Source: Cutibacterium sp.
Lineage (GTDB): Bacteria; Actinomycetota; Actinomycetes; Propionibacteriales; Propionibacteriaceae
Direction: 5' to 3'
NCBI RefSeq assembly: GCF_030525615.1
Contig: NZ_JAUNEJ010000003.1
Span: 44,711-108,710 of the forward strand
Length of the DNA stretch: 64,000 bases
The notes beneath the pieces were generated by a model. That model was not told where the DNA came from. It saw only the letters and a list, made by a program, of their open reading frames with translations, and did no database searches. The position numbers were made by a program, and so were the translations under genes. Of this stretch, positions 27,846 through 36,622 are shown piece by piece (the first letter of the stretch is position 1; each line of letters opens with the position of its first letter).

Positions 27846-28475
27846 ATGACCGAAGCGACTGACGATGTGATAGCCGAGCGACTATATGGAAACAGATATA
27901 AAACTATTAAGCAGTATGTCGATATATTGGCTAATCGCGGGGTCGAGTGGGGCTTAGTTGGACCGCGTGAGGTTGATAGGTTGTGGGAGCGTCACATCCT
28001 CAACAGTGCAGCATTGGAGAGTTTGATTCCGGAAGGATCAACAGTCGTTGACGTCGGTAGCGGTGCTGGCCTGCCTGGTATTCCGCTAGCGGTTTTGCGA
28101 CCTGATCTTGAGATCACCCTTGTCGAGCCTATGTTGCGGCGGGCGAACTTCTTGATGGAGACCGTTCAAGAACTTGACCTTGGCGCTCGAGTGGCGGTGT
28201 TACGCGGGCGCGCCGAGGATGTCGGGATTGTTACTGATGTTGTTGTGTGCCGGGCAGTAGCAAAGTTGACGACCCTCGTCGGATGGACGGTGAGGCTGTT
28301 CGGACAGACCGGCTGTCTGTTGGCCCTGAAGGGACAATCTGCTGATGAGGAAGTAAGGAAAGCGAAAAAGGAGCTCGCAAAACACCATCTTTGTGCAGAG
28401 GTGCTGTTGGTTCGTGCGGACCCATCGTCGGAAGTGACACATGCAGTGCGCGTTCGACGATGTGACACGGTCTAA
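27846..28475 (+). CDS. rsmG: 16S rRNA (guanine-527-N7)-methyltransferase RsmG
   Basis: About 209 residues. It methylates N7 of G527 in 16S rRNA using S-adenosylmethionine; loss gives low-level streptomycin resistance in other bacteria. The SAM-binding motif is [19 protein letters not shown], followed by [10 protein letters not shown], with RHILNSAAL upstream of it. I prefer ATG 27846 (MTEATDD), which has GCAGGA eight bases before it; in-frame starts at 27837 and 27819 are possible. The usual close link to jag is broken here by the 1.7-kb gene-poor interval. Confidence 0.93.
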   Translation: MTEATDDVIAERLYGNRYKTIKQYVDILANRGVEWGLVGPREVDRLWERHILNSAALESLIPEGSTVVDVGSGAGLPGIPLAVLRPDLEITLVEPMLRRANFLMETVQELDLGARVAVLRGRAEDVGIVTDVVVCRAVAKLTTLVGWTVRLFGQTGCLLALKGQSADEEVRKAKKELAKHHLCAEVLLVRADPSSEVTHAVRVRRCDTV

Positions 28476-29008
28476 GAGGACGCGGTCGTATGGGTCACAT
28501 GGCGGGAATCGTGGGTCGCAAGGCGGAAATCGTGACCAGGCCACATGCACTGACGACCTCATGAAAGACATAGGCGTAGGGGAAAACCATCCGGATAGGC
28601 TACGAGATCTAGGTAGGTGAGATGTTCCGGACCTGTCTGAACCGTAGACAGGAGTGGCTTTGAAGGTATGTAGATCGTTTCCTGCTGAGTGGATGAATCG
28701 AGTAGCGGGTGCCATAGGCCACAAGGACGCGCCTAGGATTGATTGCGAGGTCAGGTCGGTCGTTGGCTTTTCTGCGAAAGCGTGGAGTTTGTGGTGGAGC
28801 TAATAGGGTGTCGGTGGGATCTGCGCTGGTCTGGGTAGGGTATCCGGCCTGAGACATTTGACGTCTGCTGGTTCACGGTATTCGCGGTCGTTGCGCTTGA
28901 CGATGGCGGTAACTCATGGAGTGTACGTGGCTGATTAGTGGCTAGGGTTTTCGGGTGCGGCGGTGAGGTTGATAGTTGCAACGGATGCTGATGGTCGTTG
29001 GATGGTTG

Positions 29009-29024
29009 TGTTTCACGTGAAACA
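29009..29024. promoter_or_regulatory. parS site (perfect 16/16)
   Basis: TGTTTCACGTGAAACA, the exact consensus ParB-binding palindrome, extended by one base pair on each side (29008-29025). Confidence 0.96.
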
Positions 29025-29724
29025 CGGATCTCGGTGGAACTTGACAGCGTTCTCAACCCAAGGGGTTGCCACCCGTCTCGCGCTCGGTGTCGCCGCGCCC
29101 ACGCCCAGCACGAAGTAACGGTTCGGCGTTGGAGCTTTTAGCAACATCCCGTGATTTGAATGCGTTACCGTGACTGTGCTCTCGCACCATCAGTGTGTTT
29201 CCCATGGTGTTGTAGTACCGATGTGCTTGGTATCTGGCTGGCGCGATTCAGGTCGCCGCGCTTGACTTGTCACTGCGTTAGGTTTGTAGCGTCATCTACG
29301 GACTCTCACACCTGTGCTGTGCCAACTCAATCAACTTATGACTACAGGTACCGTGCGATGAGGGACGACGTTCTTTTATCTCGCTGTGTGCCATGACGAG
29401 CTTCGTCCCAAGAGGAGGTAGAACAGATGGCCTACGTGACCCGAATTATGTATTAGGCCACCTAAGTGATGGGCCCATCGACCTGGGCGCGCCAGTCGCG
29501 ACGCTTCACTACGCACGTAGTGCTCAACACGACGTCTTGTCTTATTCCGGATGTGTCGAATAACTAACGGTTGAAGCAGGCCTTATGTGGATGTGGCCCT
29601 GGTCTGCACGTTGCTGACACGACTCGGAACAAAAATCCGTAGCAGCGGTCGCGGGTGAGCGCGTGAGTAGCACTGTTCGGCTCGTAAACAAGGTTATGCA
29701 CAGACATTGGACCAATGAGGTTTG

Positions 29725-29733
29725 TTATCCACA
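29725..29733 (+). promoter_or_regulatory. Perfect DnaA box upstream of parA
   Basis: TTATCCACA, 9/9 to consensus, lies 104 bases before the parA start and 58 bases before a parS. It could tie parAB transcription to DnaA activity, or be a chance match. Confidence 0.6.
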
Positions 29734-29790
29734 GGACGGCAAATCGCCCTGGTTCTGAGGGGCTCGACCGGTAGAGTGACAAACCGATGG

Positions 29791-29806
29791 CGTTTCACGT
29801 GAAACA
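29791..29806. promoter_or_regulatory. parS site (15/16) in the parA leader
   Basis: CGTTTCACGTGAAACA differs from consensus only at the first base. It ends about 30 bases before the parA start, so ParB binding here could also repress parAB transcription. Confidence 0.93.
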
Positions 29807-29836
29807 CCGCTTCCGCTCGCGACTGAAAGGATGCGC

Positions 29837-30823
29837 ATGACCGACGAGGTCCCCATCTATGACGGAGCACCTAAGCGGGCGGCCTTTGATGGGCCCGAGG
29901 TGCCTGATACGGCTGCTGACTCTGCTGATCGTGTAAATAACGTAACGGCGTCTGCTGTACCTCTGACCCTCCCCCGCCCTAACGAGACGACCACGGTAGC
30001 GGTGGCCAACCAAAAGGGTGGGGTGGGCAAAACTACGACGGCAATTAACTTCGCCGTTGCATTGGCCATGAGCGGCCTAAAAGTACTCGTGATCGACGCC
30101 GACCCTCAGGGCAACGCATCGACCGCCCTGGGAATCGAGCATGAGGAAGGGACACCCGGTACTTACGAGGTCCTTATTGATGAAGAAGATATCGCCCTCG
30201 TTGCGAAGGAGAGTCCGGAGGCGCCGGGTCTCGACGTCGTACCGGCAACGATTGATCTTTCCGGAGCAGAGTTGCAGCTCGTTGACGTGAAAGGACGGGA
30301 GCGTCGTCTGCGGAAGGCACTGCGCAAACACCTGAAGACACACACCGTTGACTATGTGATACTCGACTGCCCGCCATCTCTCGGGCTGTTAACCCTTAAC
30401 GCACTCGTTGCGGCGGACGAAGTATTGTTGCCAATTCAATGCGAGTATTACGCTTTGGAAGGCGTCACCCAGCTCATGCGCACTATCGACGCCGTCCGTC
30501 ATACGATGAATAAGGGGCTGCGCCTTGGCTCGATCCTCATGACCATGTTCGATGGCAGGACGAGGTTGTCCACCCAGGTTGACGAAGAGGTCCGAACTCA
30601 CTTTGCACGTGAAACCATGGCGACGCGAATCCCGAGGTCAGTTCGTGTCTCGGAAGCTCCGAGTTATACCCGTAGTGTTCTGACGTACGAACCAAGATCA
30701 GCGGGAGCTGTCGCTTATCGAGAAGCAGCCGCAGAGTTCGCCAAGCGACACGCTAGTGAACCCAATTCGCCAGCATCGGCCGCGCAGCCGGTAGATGGTG
30801 CCTCGCAGATTAAGGAGCCGTGA
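29837..30823 (+). CDS. parA: Chromosome partitioning ATPase ParA (Soj)
   Basis: About 328 residues. The deviant Walker A box KGGVGKTT is near residue 55, Walker A' VIDADPQGN follows, and Walker B is VDYVILDCPPS. ParA forms ATP-dependent gradients on the nucleoid that move ParB-parS complexes. The ~50-residue N-terminal extension before VAVANQKGG is hydrophilic. ATG 29837 has AAAGG six bases upstream; an ATG two codons earlier (29831) is the alternative. parB follows with a three-base gap to its preferred start. Confidence 0.96.
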   Translation: MTDEVPIYDGAPKRAAFDGPEVPDTAADSADRVNNVTASAVPLTLPRPNETTTVAVANQKGGVGKTTTAINFAVALAMSGLKVLVIDADPQGNASTALGIEHEEGTPGTYEVLIDEEDIALVAKESPEAPGLDVVPATIDLSGAELQLVDVKGRERRLRKALRKHLKTHTVDYVILDCPPSLGLLTLNALVAADEVLLPIQCEYYALEGVTQLMRTIDAVRHTMNKGLRLGSILMTMFDGRTRLSTQVDEEVRTHFARETMATRIPRSVRVSEAPSYTRSVLTYEPRSAGAVAYREAAAEFAKRHASEPNSPASAAQPVDGASQIKEP

Positions 30824-30825
30824 CG

Positions 30826-31740
30826 ATGGCAGCAAAACACAGCGGTCTGGGTCGGGGGTTCGGGGAGTTTTTCCAGCGTACCGATCTCGACGATGATGAC
30901 GAGACGATTGAGGGAGAGTTTGCGCAGGGCGATTCCGAAACTAACGTCCAAGGGTCACGGTATGCGCTCATCGCCGTCGACCAGGTGCGGCCGAATAGTC
31001 ATCAACCGCGGAAAATCTTTGACGACGCGGACTTGGCTCAACTGACCGAATCGATACGGACAGTCGGCGTGTTGCAGCCGGTTGTAGTGACTCCAGCTGC
31101 CGAAGGGTATGAACTCGTGATGGGCGAGCGGCGGTGGCGGGCTGCTAGGAAAGCGGGTTTGGCAGCAATTCCGGCGATCGTCCGTACGACGGCCAACGAG
31201 GATATGTTACGAGACGCGCTGCTCGAGAATCTCCATCGGGTTCAGCTCAATCCGCTGGAAGAAGCCGCAGCCTATGAGCAGATGCTTAACGATTTTGGGT
31301 GTACACAAGATGAGCTGTCCGAGCGTGTTCAGCGGTCGCGTTCGCAAATCGCCAACACCATCCGTTTGTTGAAGCTCAGTGCAGGTGTTCAGAAGCGACT
31401 CCTCGAGGGAGATATCACCGCTGGGCACGCCCGTCCGCTCTTGTCAGTCGACGATCCTGATATTCAGGTCAAGATTGCTGATCGTATCGTCGATGAGGGA
31501 CTGTCGGTACGCGCTACTGAGGAACTCGTTCGGCGAACTCTGGATGACACTACCGAGGTGAAGCCCCACCGGAGGAAGAAGCCCGGAAGAGACACCGTGG
31601 CGGTCAGATTGGGCGATGAACTTTCCCAGCGGTTCGGTACGGCCGTAAAAGTGAGGCGTCGTAACGGACAAGGAACGATTACGCTAGCGTTCAACGACGA
31701 TAAAGAGTTAGAACGACTTATCGACATATTGTCAAAGTGA
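30826..31740 (+). CDS. parB: Chromosome partitioning protein ParB (Spo0J), parS-binding CTPase
   Basis: 304 residues. The N-terminal MAAKHSGLGRGFGEFF carries the LGRG motif that stimulates ParA. The CTP-binding domain shows RPNSHQPRKIF, TVGVLQPVVV and GERRWRAARKAGL (the C-box GERRWRA). The central helix-turn-helix domain includes LLENLHRVQLNPLEEAAAYE and SRSQIANTIRLLKL. The C-terminal dimerisation region begins RLGDELSQRFG. ATG 30826 has AAGGAG eight bases upstream; a GTG at 30820 overlapping parA is less likely. Confidence 0.96.
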   Translation: MAAKHSGLGRGFGEFFQRTDLDDDDETIEGEFAQGDSETNVQGSRYALIAVDQVRPNSHQPRKIFDDADLAQLTESIRTVGVLQPVVVTPAAEGYELVMGERRWRAARKAGLAAIPAIVRTTANEDMLRDALLENLHRVQLNPLEEAAAYEQMLNDFGCTQDELSERVQRSRSQIANTIRLLKLSAGVQKRLLEGDITAGHARPLLSVDDPDIQVKIADRIVDEGLSVRATEELVRRTLDDTTEVKPHRRKKPGRDTVAVRLGDELSQRFGTAVKVRRRNGQGTITLAFNDDKELERLIDILSK

Positions 31741-31950
31741 CGATAACGGAACAAAAGCCTTCCGTTGATGCGTACGGGCCGGCCAAAGGTGTCGTCATCA
31801 TCAATAAGTGATCGCGTGCTGAACGCCCTGTGACGTCATATGGGCTGCTGGATTCGACATGTCTACTAGAAGAAGGTGAGGGCCAACCCAAAGCCATAGA
31901 TAAGGGCGCTCAGGCCACTTTCTGGCGTAAACATCGCAGTGGAGACCGCG

Positions 31951-32505
31951 TCACTTAGCAGGCGCTGCGTGATGAGCCCAGTAGTCCCTGGCGTCTTCGA
32001 TACGGTGGTCGACGTCTTTGCGAGCGAAGTACTCGGCTACAAAAGATAGGAACGGCACGGTCCCGGCGAGGGCAATGATGAGCAGCCTGGTAAGGGGCCA
32101 TCCGGCCTTGCGACCGAGGATGTAGGCCGCGATGAGCAAAACTGGGTAGAGCCATCCATGAGAGATACCTACGACATTGACCATGGTGGGCTTCCCGGCG
32201 GCGTACTTAAGGGGCATTGCCACGCACATAAGCACAACGAGCAGGGTTCCAACGATGTACGCCATAACGCGGTAGGCGGTCAAAGCCTTACGTACACCAG
32301 GGATGTCGTCAGGTTCGATCCAAGGCTCCTGCTCAGTCTCGGAATCAAACGTCGCTGCATCGGCGGTTGACCGACCATCGCGGGCGGTGCCATGTGAACC
32401 ACCTCCACCGGCTGACTGCTTAACCGAAGGGGCGTCGTAAAAGTCATCGCTTGTCACGTCGTCGCTATGTTGCACGTGAAACAGAGTAGCCAACAGTGGC
32501 TTCAT
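31951..32505 (-). CDS. DUF3817 integral membrane protein
   Basis: 184 residues. The N-terminal ~70 are hydrophilic with a Gly/Ser-rich patch. The remainder matches the DUF3817 pattern: a first helix with AYRVMAYIVGTLLVVLMCVAM, then PLKYAAGKP, then HGWLYPVLLIAAYILGRKAG and a third helix around IIALAGTVPFLSFVAEY. Function is unknown. A parS site lies inside codons 8-13 (FHVQH), so the 5' end of the gene doubles as a ParB-binding site. It is transcribed towards parB. Confidence 0.85.
   Translation of the reverse strand: MKPLLATLFHVQHSDDVTSDDFYDAPSVKQSAGGGGSHGTARDGRSTADAATFDSETEQEPWIEPDDIPGVRKALTAYRVMAYIVGTLLVVLMCVAMPLKYAAGKPTMVNVVGISHGWLYPVLLIAAYILGRKAGWPLTRLLIIALAGTVPFLSFVAEYFARKDVDHRIEDARDYWAHHAAPAK
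32468..32483. promoter_or_regulatory. parS site (15/16) inside the DUF3817 coding sequence
   Basis: TGTTGCACGTGAAACA has one mismatch to consensus (position 5). It is the fourth parS-like site in a 6-kb stretch around parAB. Confidence 0.8.
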
Positions 32506-32514
32506 CGGCGAGAC

Positions 32515-33231
32515 TTAGTCCCTGCGTTTTCCAGCTGCTCGAGCAAAAGCGATAGACATGGCGATGGTGAAGATTGCAAATACCCACCACTGAAGGGCAT
32601 AGCCACGATTGCGTTCACCGCCGTCTCCCTTTGGGAGGACTGGTTCGGCAGGGGCTAGGCCCTGGGCGCGCGCGTCTTCCTCGTCGAGGGTCAGTGTCGC
32701 TGGGACCAAGGGCTGGGGCCATGTCTGGGCCAACACCTCCAAGCGGAGGGAGGGAAGTACGGCCGCCGGCATGTCGGGACCACGATCTGCGTCGTCGGAC
32801 TCCGAGGCAGTCAGTACACCAGTCAGCGTCACCGTCCCCGTGGGCGGGGACGAAGGGTTCTGGTCCTCGGACACCTTGCCCCTGACGACAGCGATAGTTT
32901 CACCCGACCTGAGGCGTACTCCTTCAACGACCCTAACCGGCCACGACGTCCCCACCATCGTGGCAGTCGACGGTTCGAAAGTGCCGGTGATTCTCACCCG
33001 ACGCCCGTACTGCGCCATAACATCAGCTCGCGTGGGTGCTTTGTCCCAGGTAATGACGGGTTGGTTAATACGCGCCTGGGTGGAGTTGTTTTGCTGAGAC
33101 TCGAAGACATTCATCTGCCACAGTCCTAGGGCAACCATCACCCCGGCCAGCACGACGCCGACCACCATGATTAGCGCCTGCTTGACTCGAACAGAAACAC
33201 CAGACCGTGCCGTCATGGTCCCCTTAGTCAT
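32515..33231 (-). CDS. SURF1-family cytochrome oxidase biogenesis protein
   Basis: About 238 residues with the SURF1 layout: an N-terminal transmembrane helix (from ALIMVVGVVLAGVMVALGLW, then the conserved Q), a soluble outer domain containing YGRRVRITGTFE and VRLRSGETIAVVRG, and a C-terminal helix (WWVFAIFTIAMSIAFARAA). SURF1 proteins assist assembly of haem-copper oxidases, so an aerobic respiratory branch is implied. The ATG at 33231 overlaps the end of the Ddl-like gene; another ATG at 33216 follows AAGGGG. It is 9 bp upstream of the DUF3817 gene, probably one operon. Confidence 0.88.
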   Translation of the reverse strand: MTKGTMTARSGVSVRVKQALIMVVGVVLAGVMVALGLWQMNVFESQQNNSTQARINQPVITWDKAPTRADVMAQYGRRVRITGTFEPSTATMVGTSWPVRVVEGVRLRSGETIAVVRGKVSEDQNPSSPPTGTVTLTGVLTASESDDADRGPDMPAAVLPSLRLEVLAQTWPQPLVPATLTLDEEDARAQGLAPAEPVLPKGDGGERNRGYALQWWVFAIFTIAMSIAFARAAGKRRD

Positions 33232-34171
33232 GGTTGCTGGCGACGTCGGCAACGAGCTGTGAACACACCTCACCAAGATCCAAGCCAGCGGCCTCCATCG
33301 CAACAGGAACAAGGGAGGTGGCGGTCATCCCAGGAGCAGCACCGGCTTCTAAGAACACCGGACAGCCAGACCCGTCAACGATTGCGTCCACTCGAGAGAT
33401 ACCAGAAAACCCCAGCTCGCGTTGGACGATCCGGGCCATCTCGGTCGCAGCTTCGGCAGTCTCACCACTGATATCGGCCGGAGCCGTCAAGCGGGTCTCG
33501 CCACCTGTGTACATCGCCGAGTAGTCATAAACCCCGCCGACAGGCCTTATCTCAACGGCAGGTAGTACTCGTGTCCTCTCGGAAGTCGTGACCATGCCAA
33601 TCGCCAGCTCGGTACCGGTGATGAATTCCTCAACGACCGCCATGTCGTCATAGGCGTAAGCATTTGCAATGGCCTGCGGCAGGTCAGCCACGTCATCGAC
33701 CTTGGTGACGCCCAAGCTTGAGCCGCCGCGAGCCGGTTTCACGATGACCGGAAGTCCAAACCGTTCCGTGATGGATCGGATGACAGGCCTAGCCCCGAGC
33801 TCGCGGAAAATGTCGTGGGGGAGAGCTACTTGCTGCGGGGTGGCAACGCCGGCAGCAGCAACAATTCGCGAAGCAATGGACTTGTCAAAGGAAATACGAC
33901 AGGTCGCTGGCCCTGAACCCACGTAAGGAATGCCCATGAGCTTCAAAACCTCGAGCAGAGCCCCATTCTCGCCTAAACCACCATGGAGCATGGGGAAGAC
34001 AACCGCTCCGTCATTGGCGCGCAGAGTCTTGATGAGGGATGAGTCGATGTCGGCCTCCACCACCTCATGTCCGACTCGGCGCAACGCCTGAGCAACGGTG
34101 CGACCTGACTTCAAAGAAATGTCGCGCTGGTGGCTGAGTCCTCCGGCGAGGACGACAACTGGTTGCAACAT
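33224..34171 (-). CDS. D-alanine-D-alanine ligase-like ATP-grasp enzyme with altered metal-site motif
   Basis: About 315 residues starting at MLQPVVVLAGGLS. The ATP-grasp fold is clear: GGLSHQRDISLKSG, FPMLHGGLGENGALLEVL, VIVKPARGGSSLGV and RVDAIVDGSG. The family normally has E-x-N-x-x-PG-(F/M)-T as the Mg site; here it reads EAGAAPGMT, so the Asn ligand is Gly. The N-terminal HE of HEVSL is RD. It may still make D-Ala-D-Ala for the cell wall, or have a different dipeptide substrate. A second, canonical ddl should exist elsewhere if this one has diverged. The upstream frame to 34252 lacks a ribosome site. Confidence 0.8.
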   Translation of the reverse strand: MLQPVVVLAGGLSHQRDISLKSGRTVAQALRRVGHEVVEADIDSSLIKTLRANDGAVVFPMLHGGLGENGALLEVLKLMGIPYVGSGPATCRISFDKSIASRIVAAAGVATPQQVALPHDIFRELGARPVIRSITERFGLPVIVKPARGGSSLGVTKVDDVADLPQAIANAYAYDDMAVVEEFITGTELAIGMVTTSERTRVLPAVEIRPVGGVYDYSAMYTGGETRLTAPADISGETAEAATEMARIVQRELGFSGISRVDAIVDGSGCPVFLEAGAAPGMTATSLVPVAMEAAGLDLGEVCSQLVADVASNHD

Positions 34172-34394
34172 GAGACTATTCAACCAGCGTCGCATAGTAA
34201 CTGAAACATCGACGCTCCCAAGACAACCAGACGAGCACCTAACCGGCGTCACGGGAACCTCTCTCCTATCGGTTCAACGATAAATCGATAAAACGATAAT
34301 TAGTCGCTTCCGCGTACATCCGTCCGGCGGTGCGTGAAGGCGGACTCGGAGTCAGAAAAACTCCCCAAAGACCGCAAGACCGCCGGTAGCCACG

Positions 34395-35813
34395 TCAGGC
34401 GACATCTGGTCCCGGTCCGAAATCACGAGCATGACGTGTGCCGTCAGCCAGCTCAAAGGTCTCGGCAATCTCGAGCTCCTCGCGCATGACGCCCGCCAAT
34501 CGTTCGACCCCGACCTTGATCCGCTCGGGGGCGGGGTAACAAAACGACAACCGAATATTGCGCTGCCCGCGTCCGTCGGCATAGAAAGCCGTTCCTGGAG
34601 TGTAGGCAACGAGCTTGGTGACGGCTCGAGGGAGCATGGCTGCCGAATCGACCGCTCCCGGCATCGTCAACCAGACGAAGAACCCGCCAGATGGATGAGT
34701 CCACGTCGTCCCCTCGGGCATATTTTCGGCCAAAGCCGCCAGCATCGCGTCCCGACGGACACGGTACATCTCGATGAAGCTGCGGACCTGCCCGCGCCAG
34801 TCCCAGTGCGTCAGGTAACTAGATATCGCGAACTGGGAGAAGACCGGCGGGCACAAGGTCGCAGACTCTTGGGCGAGGACCAGCTTGTCGCGCACGAAGG
34901 AGGGAGCGAGCACCCATCCGACACGGAATCCCGGCGCGAAGGTTTTGGAAAACGAACCCAGGTATACGACGTTCTCGGGATCCGTCGACTTCAAGGTCGG
35001 GAGGGGGTCACCGTCAAGATTGAGTAAACCATATGGGTTGTCCTCGACGACGAGCAGGTTGAGTTCGTCAGCAACGGCCAAAACTTCGCGTCGCCTCTGG
35101 GCCGACTGAGATATTCCCGACGGGTTCGAGTGGTTGGGAATCGTGTAGAGGAACTTGACGGACTTGCCGTCACGACGAGCGACCGTCACCTTTTCTCGCA
35201 GCGATTCCGGCAGCAAGCCGTTCTCGTCCATGTCGACGTGGATGACCTCGGTCTGGTAGGAGGCAAAAGTGTTGAGGGCTCCGACGTAGGACGGCGACTC
35301 TGCCATGATGACGTCGCCTGGGTCGCAGAAGATTCGGGTGACGAGGTCTAGCGCCTGCTGAGAACCGCAGGTGACTGTCACGTCATCGGGGTCGGCGATG
35401 AGACCCTCCACGGCCATCACCTCGCAGATGTGCTCGCGAATCTCCGGCTCACCTTGACCCGACCCGTACTGCATGACGACGGCACCTCGGGTGTCGACAA
35501 GCTCCTGCAACGATTTGCCAACCACATTGAGGGGAAGATCGGCGATATTCGGCATACCTCCGGCCAGCGAGACAACTTCGGGACGGTTCGCCACCGCAAA
35601 GAGCGCCCGAACTGGCGATGTCTTGAGGCCCAAGGTACGGACGGAGTAGCGGTCATGGAATCTGTCGAAGGTGGTGTCGACGCGACGGTTTATGGAGGTT
35701 TCAGCGGTTTTTGGAGCAGCAGCGGCGGCAGTGATGCGCGTGTCATCGTTCGAAGGGCCATGCTGCCTGGTGATGTGGTCTATGCTGCTCACCCTCCCAC
35801 TGTGCCCCACCAA
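34395..35813 (-). CDS. PLP-dependent aminotransferase, class I/II (2-aminoadipate/MocR-like)
   Basis: Up to 472 residues. Fold type I aminotransferase features are SLAGGMPNIADLP, YGSGQGEPEIREHI, TCGSQQALDLVTRIF, NPSGISQSAQRR, VVEDNPYGLL and the PLP lysine in YLGSFSKTFAPGFRVGW. The C-terminus has the substrate Arg in QRNIRLSF. This pattern fits the LysN/2-aminoadipate and aromatic aminotransferase group; the exact substrate is unknown. No GntR DNA-binding domain is present. The first ~45 residues are not conserved, so the true start may be downstream of 35813 (GTG at 35792 is one option). Confidence 0.85.
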   Translation of the reverse strand: MVGHSGRVSSIDHITRQHGPSNDDTRITAAAAAPKTAETSINRRVDTTFDRFHDRYSVRTLGLKTSPVRALFAVANRPEVVSLAGGMPNIADLPLNVVGKSLQELVDTRGAVVMQYGSGQGEPEIREHICEVMAVEGLIADPDDVTVTCGSQQALDLVTRIFCDPGDVIMAESPSYVGALNTFASYQTEVIHVDMDENGLLPESLREKVTVARRDGKSVKFLYTIPNHSNPSGISQSAQRRREVLAVADELNLLVVEDNPYGLLNLDGDPLPTLKSTDPENVVYLGSFSKTFAPGFRVGWVLAPSFVRDKLVLAQESATLCPPVFSQFAISSYLTHWDWRGQVRSFIEMYRVRRDAMLAALAENMPEGTTWTHPSGGFFVWLTMPGAVDSAAMLPRAVTKLVAYTPGTAFYADGRGQRNIRLSFCYPAPERIKVGVERLAGVMREELEIAETFELADGTRHARDFGPGPDVA

Positions 35814-35938
35814 TGCCTCGGAAATCTAGAGTGACACTCGAACGAGTGTGGTCTATGTCACCAATGCGTCGGTTCAGAAAGCCTTGTTGGTAGTTTTCAT
35901 CGCGGGGGACCATGGTCGGGCGTATCGGAGGAAACATC

Positions 35939-36622
35939 GTGCGAGTCAGACATCTAACGACTCTGACGAGGAAAGATGCCGCAGTTCTTGGTGCGTCCGG
36001 GATGCTACGTCCGTGGGGAATCGACGCTGACGTACCTCTTCCTGACTGGGCCGACGCCGCGTGCCGAACCTGGGGATTCTTCGGTGTCGCTAGCCGGCGC
36101 GGAGACGATGTCGAGGGGATCATTCTGGTGGCTCCCGAATCCTGCTTGCCCTCCGAGCACCCGATGTCGAAAATCCCCCGTACACCTCGGGGAGCAACTC
36201 TGGTGGGATTCCTGCCCCATCGAAGTGACGTTTCTTGGGGTCGAGCACGGACGTCGTTCTTGGCAGCACGTTTGCACGGGTCGGTCCCGGTGATCGAGGC
36301 TGGTGGTGTCGTGGGACCATGGGTGGATCGACGTGTTGCGCCGATAATCTGGTTGCAGTCGTGGGGATTCGAAGAGGTCGATCCCATGCGCGCGGGTGCC
36401 GTTCGCCGGATGAGGTTGGATTTACGCAGATCGGTCAAAGCTGAGAAAAGCTGGACGGAACGTTGGTTTGGGTGGTTGCGCGGTAACGAACTTGCTCCAG
36501 TTGACGTCGGACGATTGCGCTTGCCAACGGGTTCTCCGCGTTATCATCACGAGTCAACCGCAACCTGTGTTCAGGCCAAAACACAGTCCCCGCAGCAGGC
36601 GACTCGCGAGCCACTGACCTGA
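35939..36622 (+). CDS. Uncharacterised protein, possibly acetyltransferase-like
   Basis: 227 residues beginning at GTG 35939 with GGAGGA six bases upstream. The sequence is Arg- and Trp-rich, with VEGIILVAPES, GATLVGFLPHR and a short basic MRLDLRRSVKAEK segment. The arrangement loosely recalls GNAT proteins, but the acetyl-CoA motif R/Q-x-x-G-x-G/A is not visible, so I do not assign a function. There is no signal peptide or membrane segment. It diverges from the aminotransferase gene, and its last 52 bases overlap the convergent FhuF-like gene. Confidence 0.65.
   Translation: MRVRHLTTLTRKDAAVLGASGMLRPWGIDADVPLPDWADAACRTWGFFGVASRRGDDVEGIILVAPESCLPSEHPMSKIPRTPRGATLVGFLPHRSDVSWGRARTSFLAARLHGSVPVIEAGGVVGPWVDRRVAPIIWLQSWGFEEVDPMRAGAVRRMRLDLRRSVKAEKSWTERWFGWLRGNELAPVDVGRLRLPTGSPRYHHESTATCVQAKTQSPQQATREPLT

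Larger units (their letters stand above)
28476..29836. other. Gene-poor interval between rsmG and parA
   Basis: About 1.36 kb with no supportable gene. It contains a perfect parS (29009-29024), a perfect DnaA box (29725-29733) and a second parS (29791-29806) just before parA. Short frames have no ribosome sites or recognisable products. It should include the parAB promoter. Its role is probably centromeric. Confidence 0.6.
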
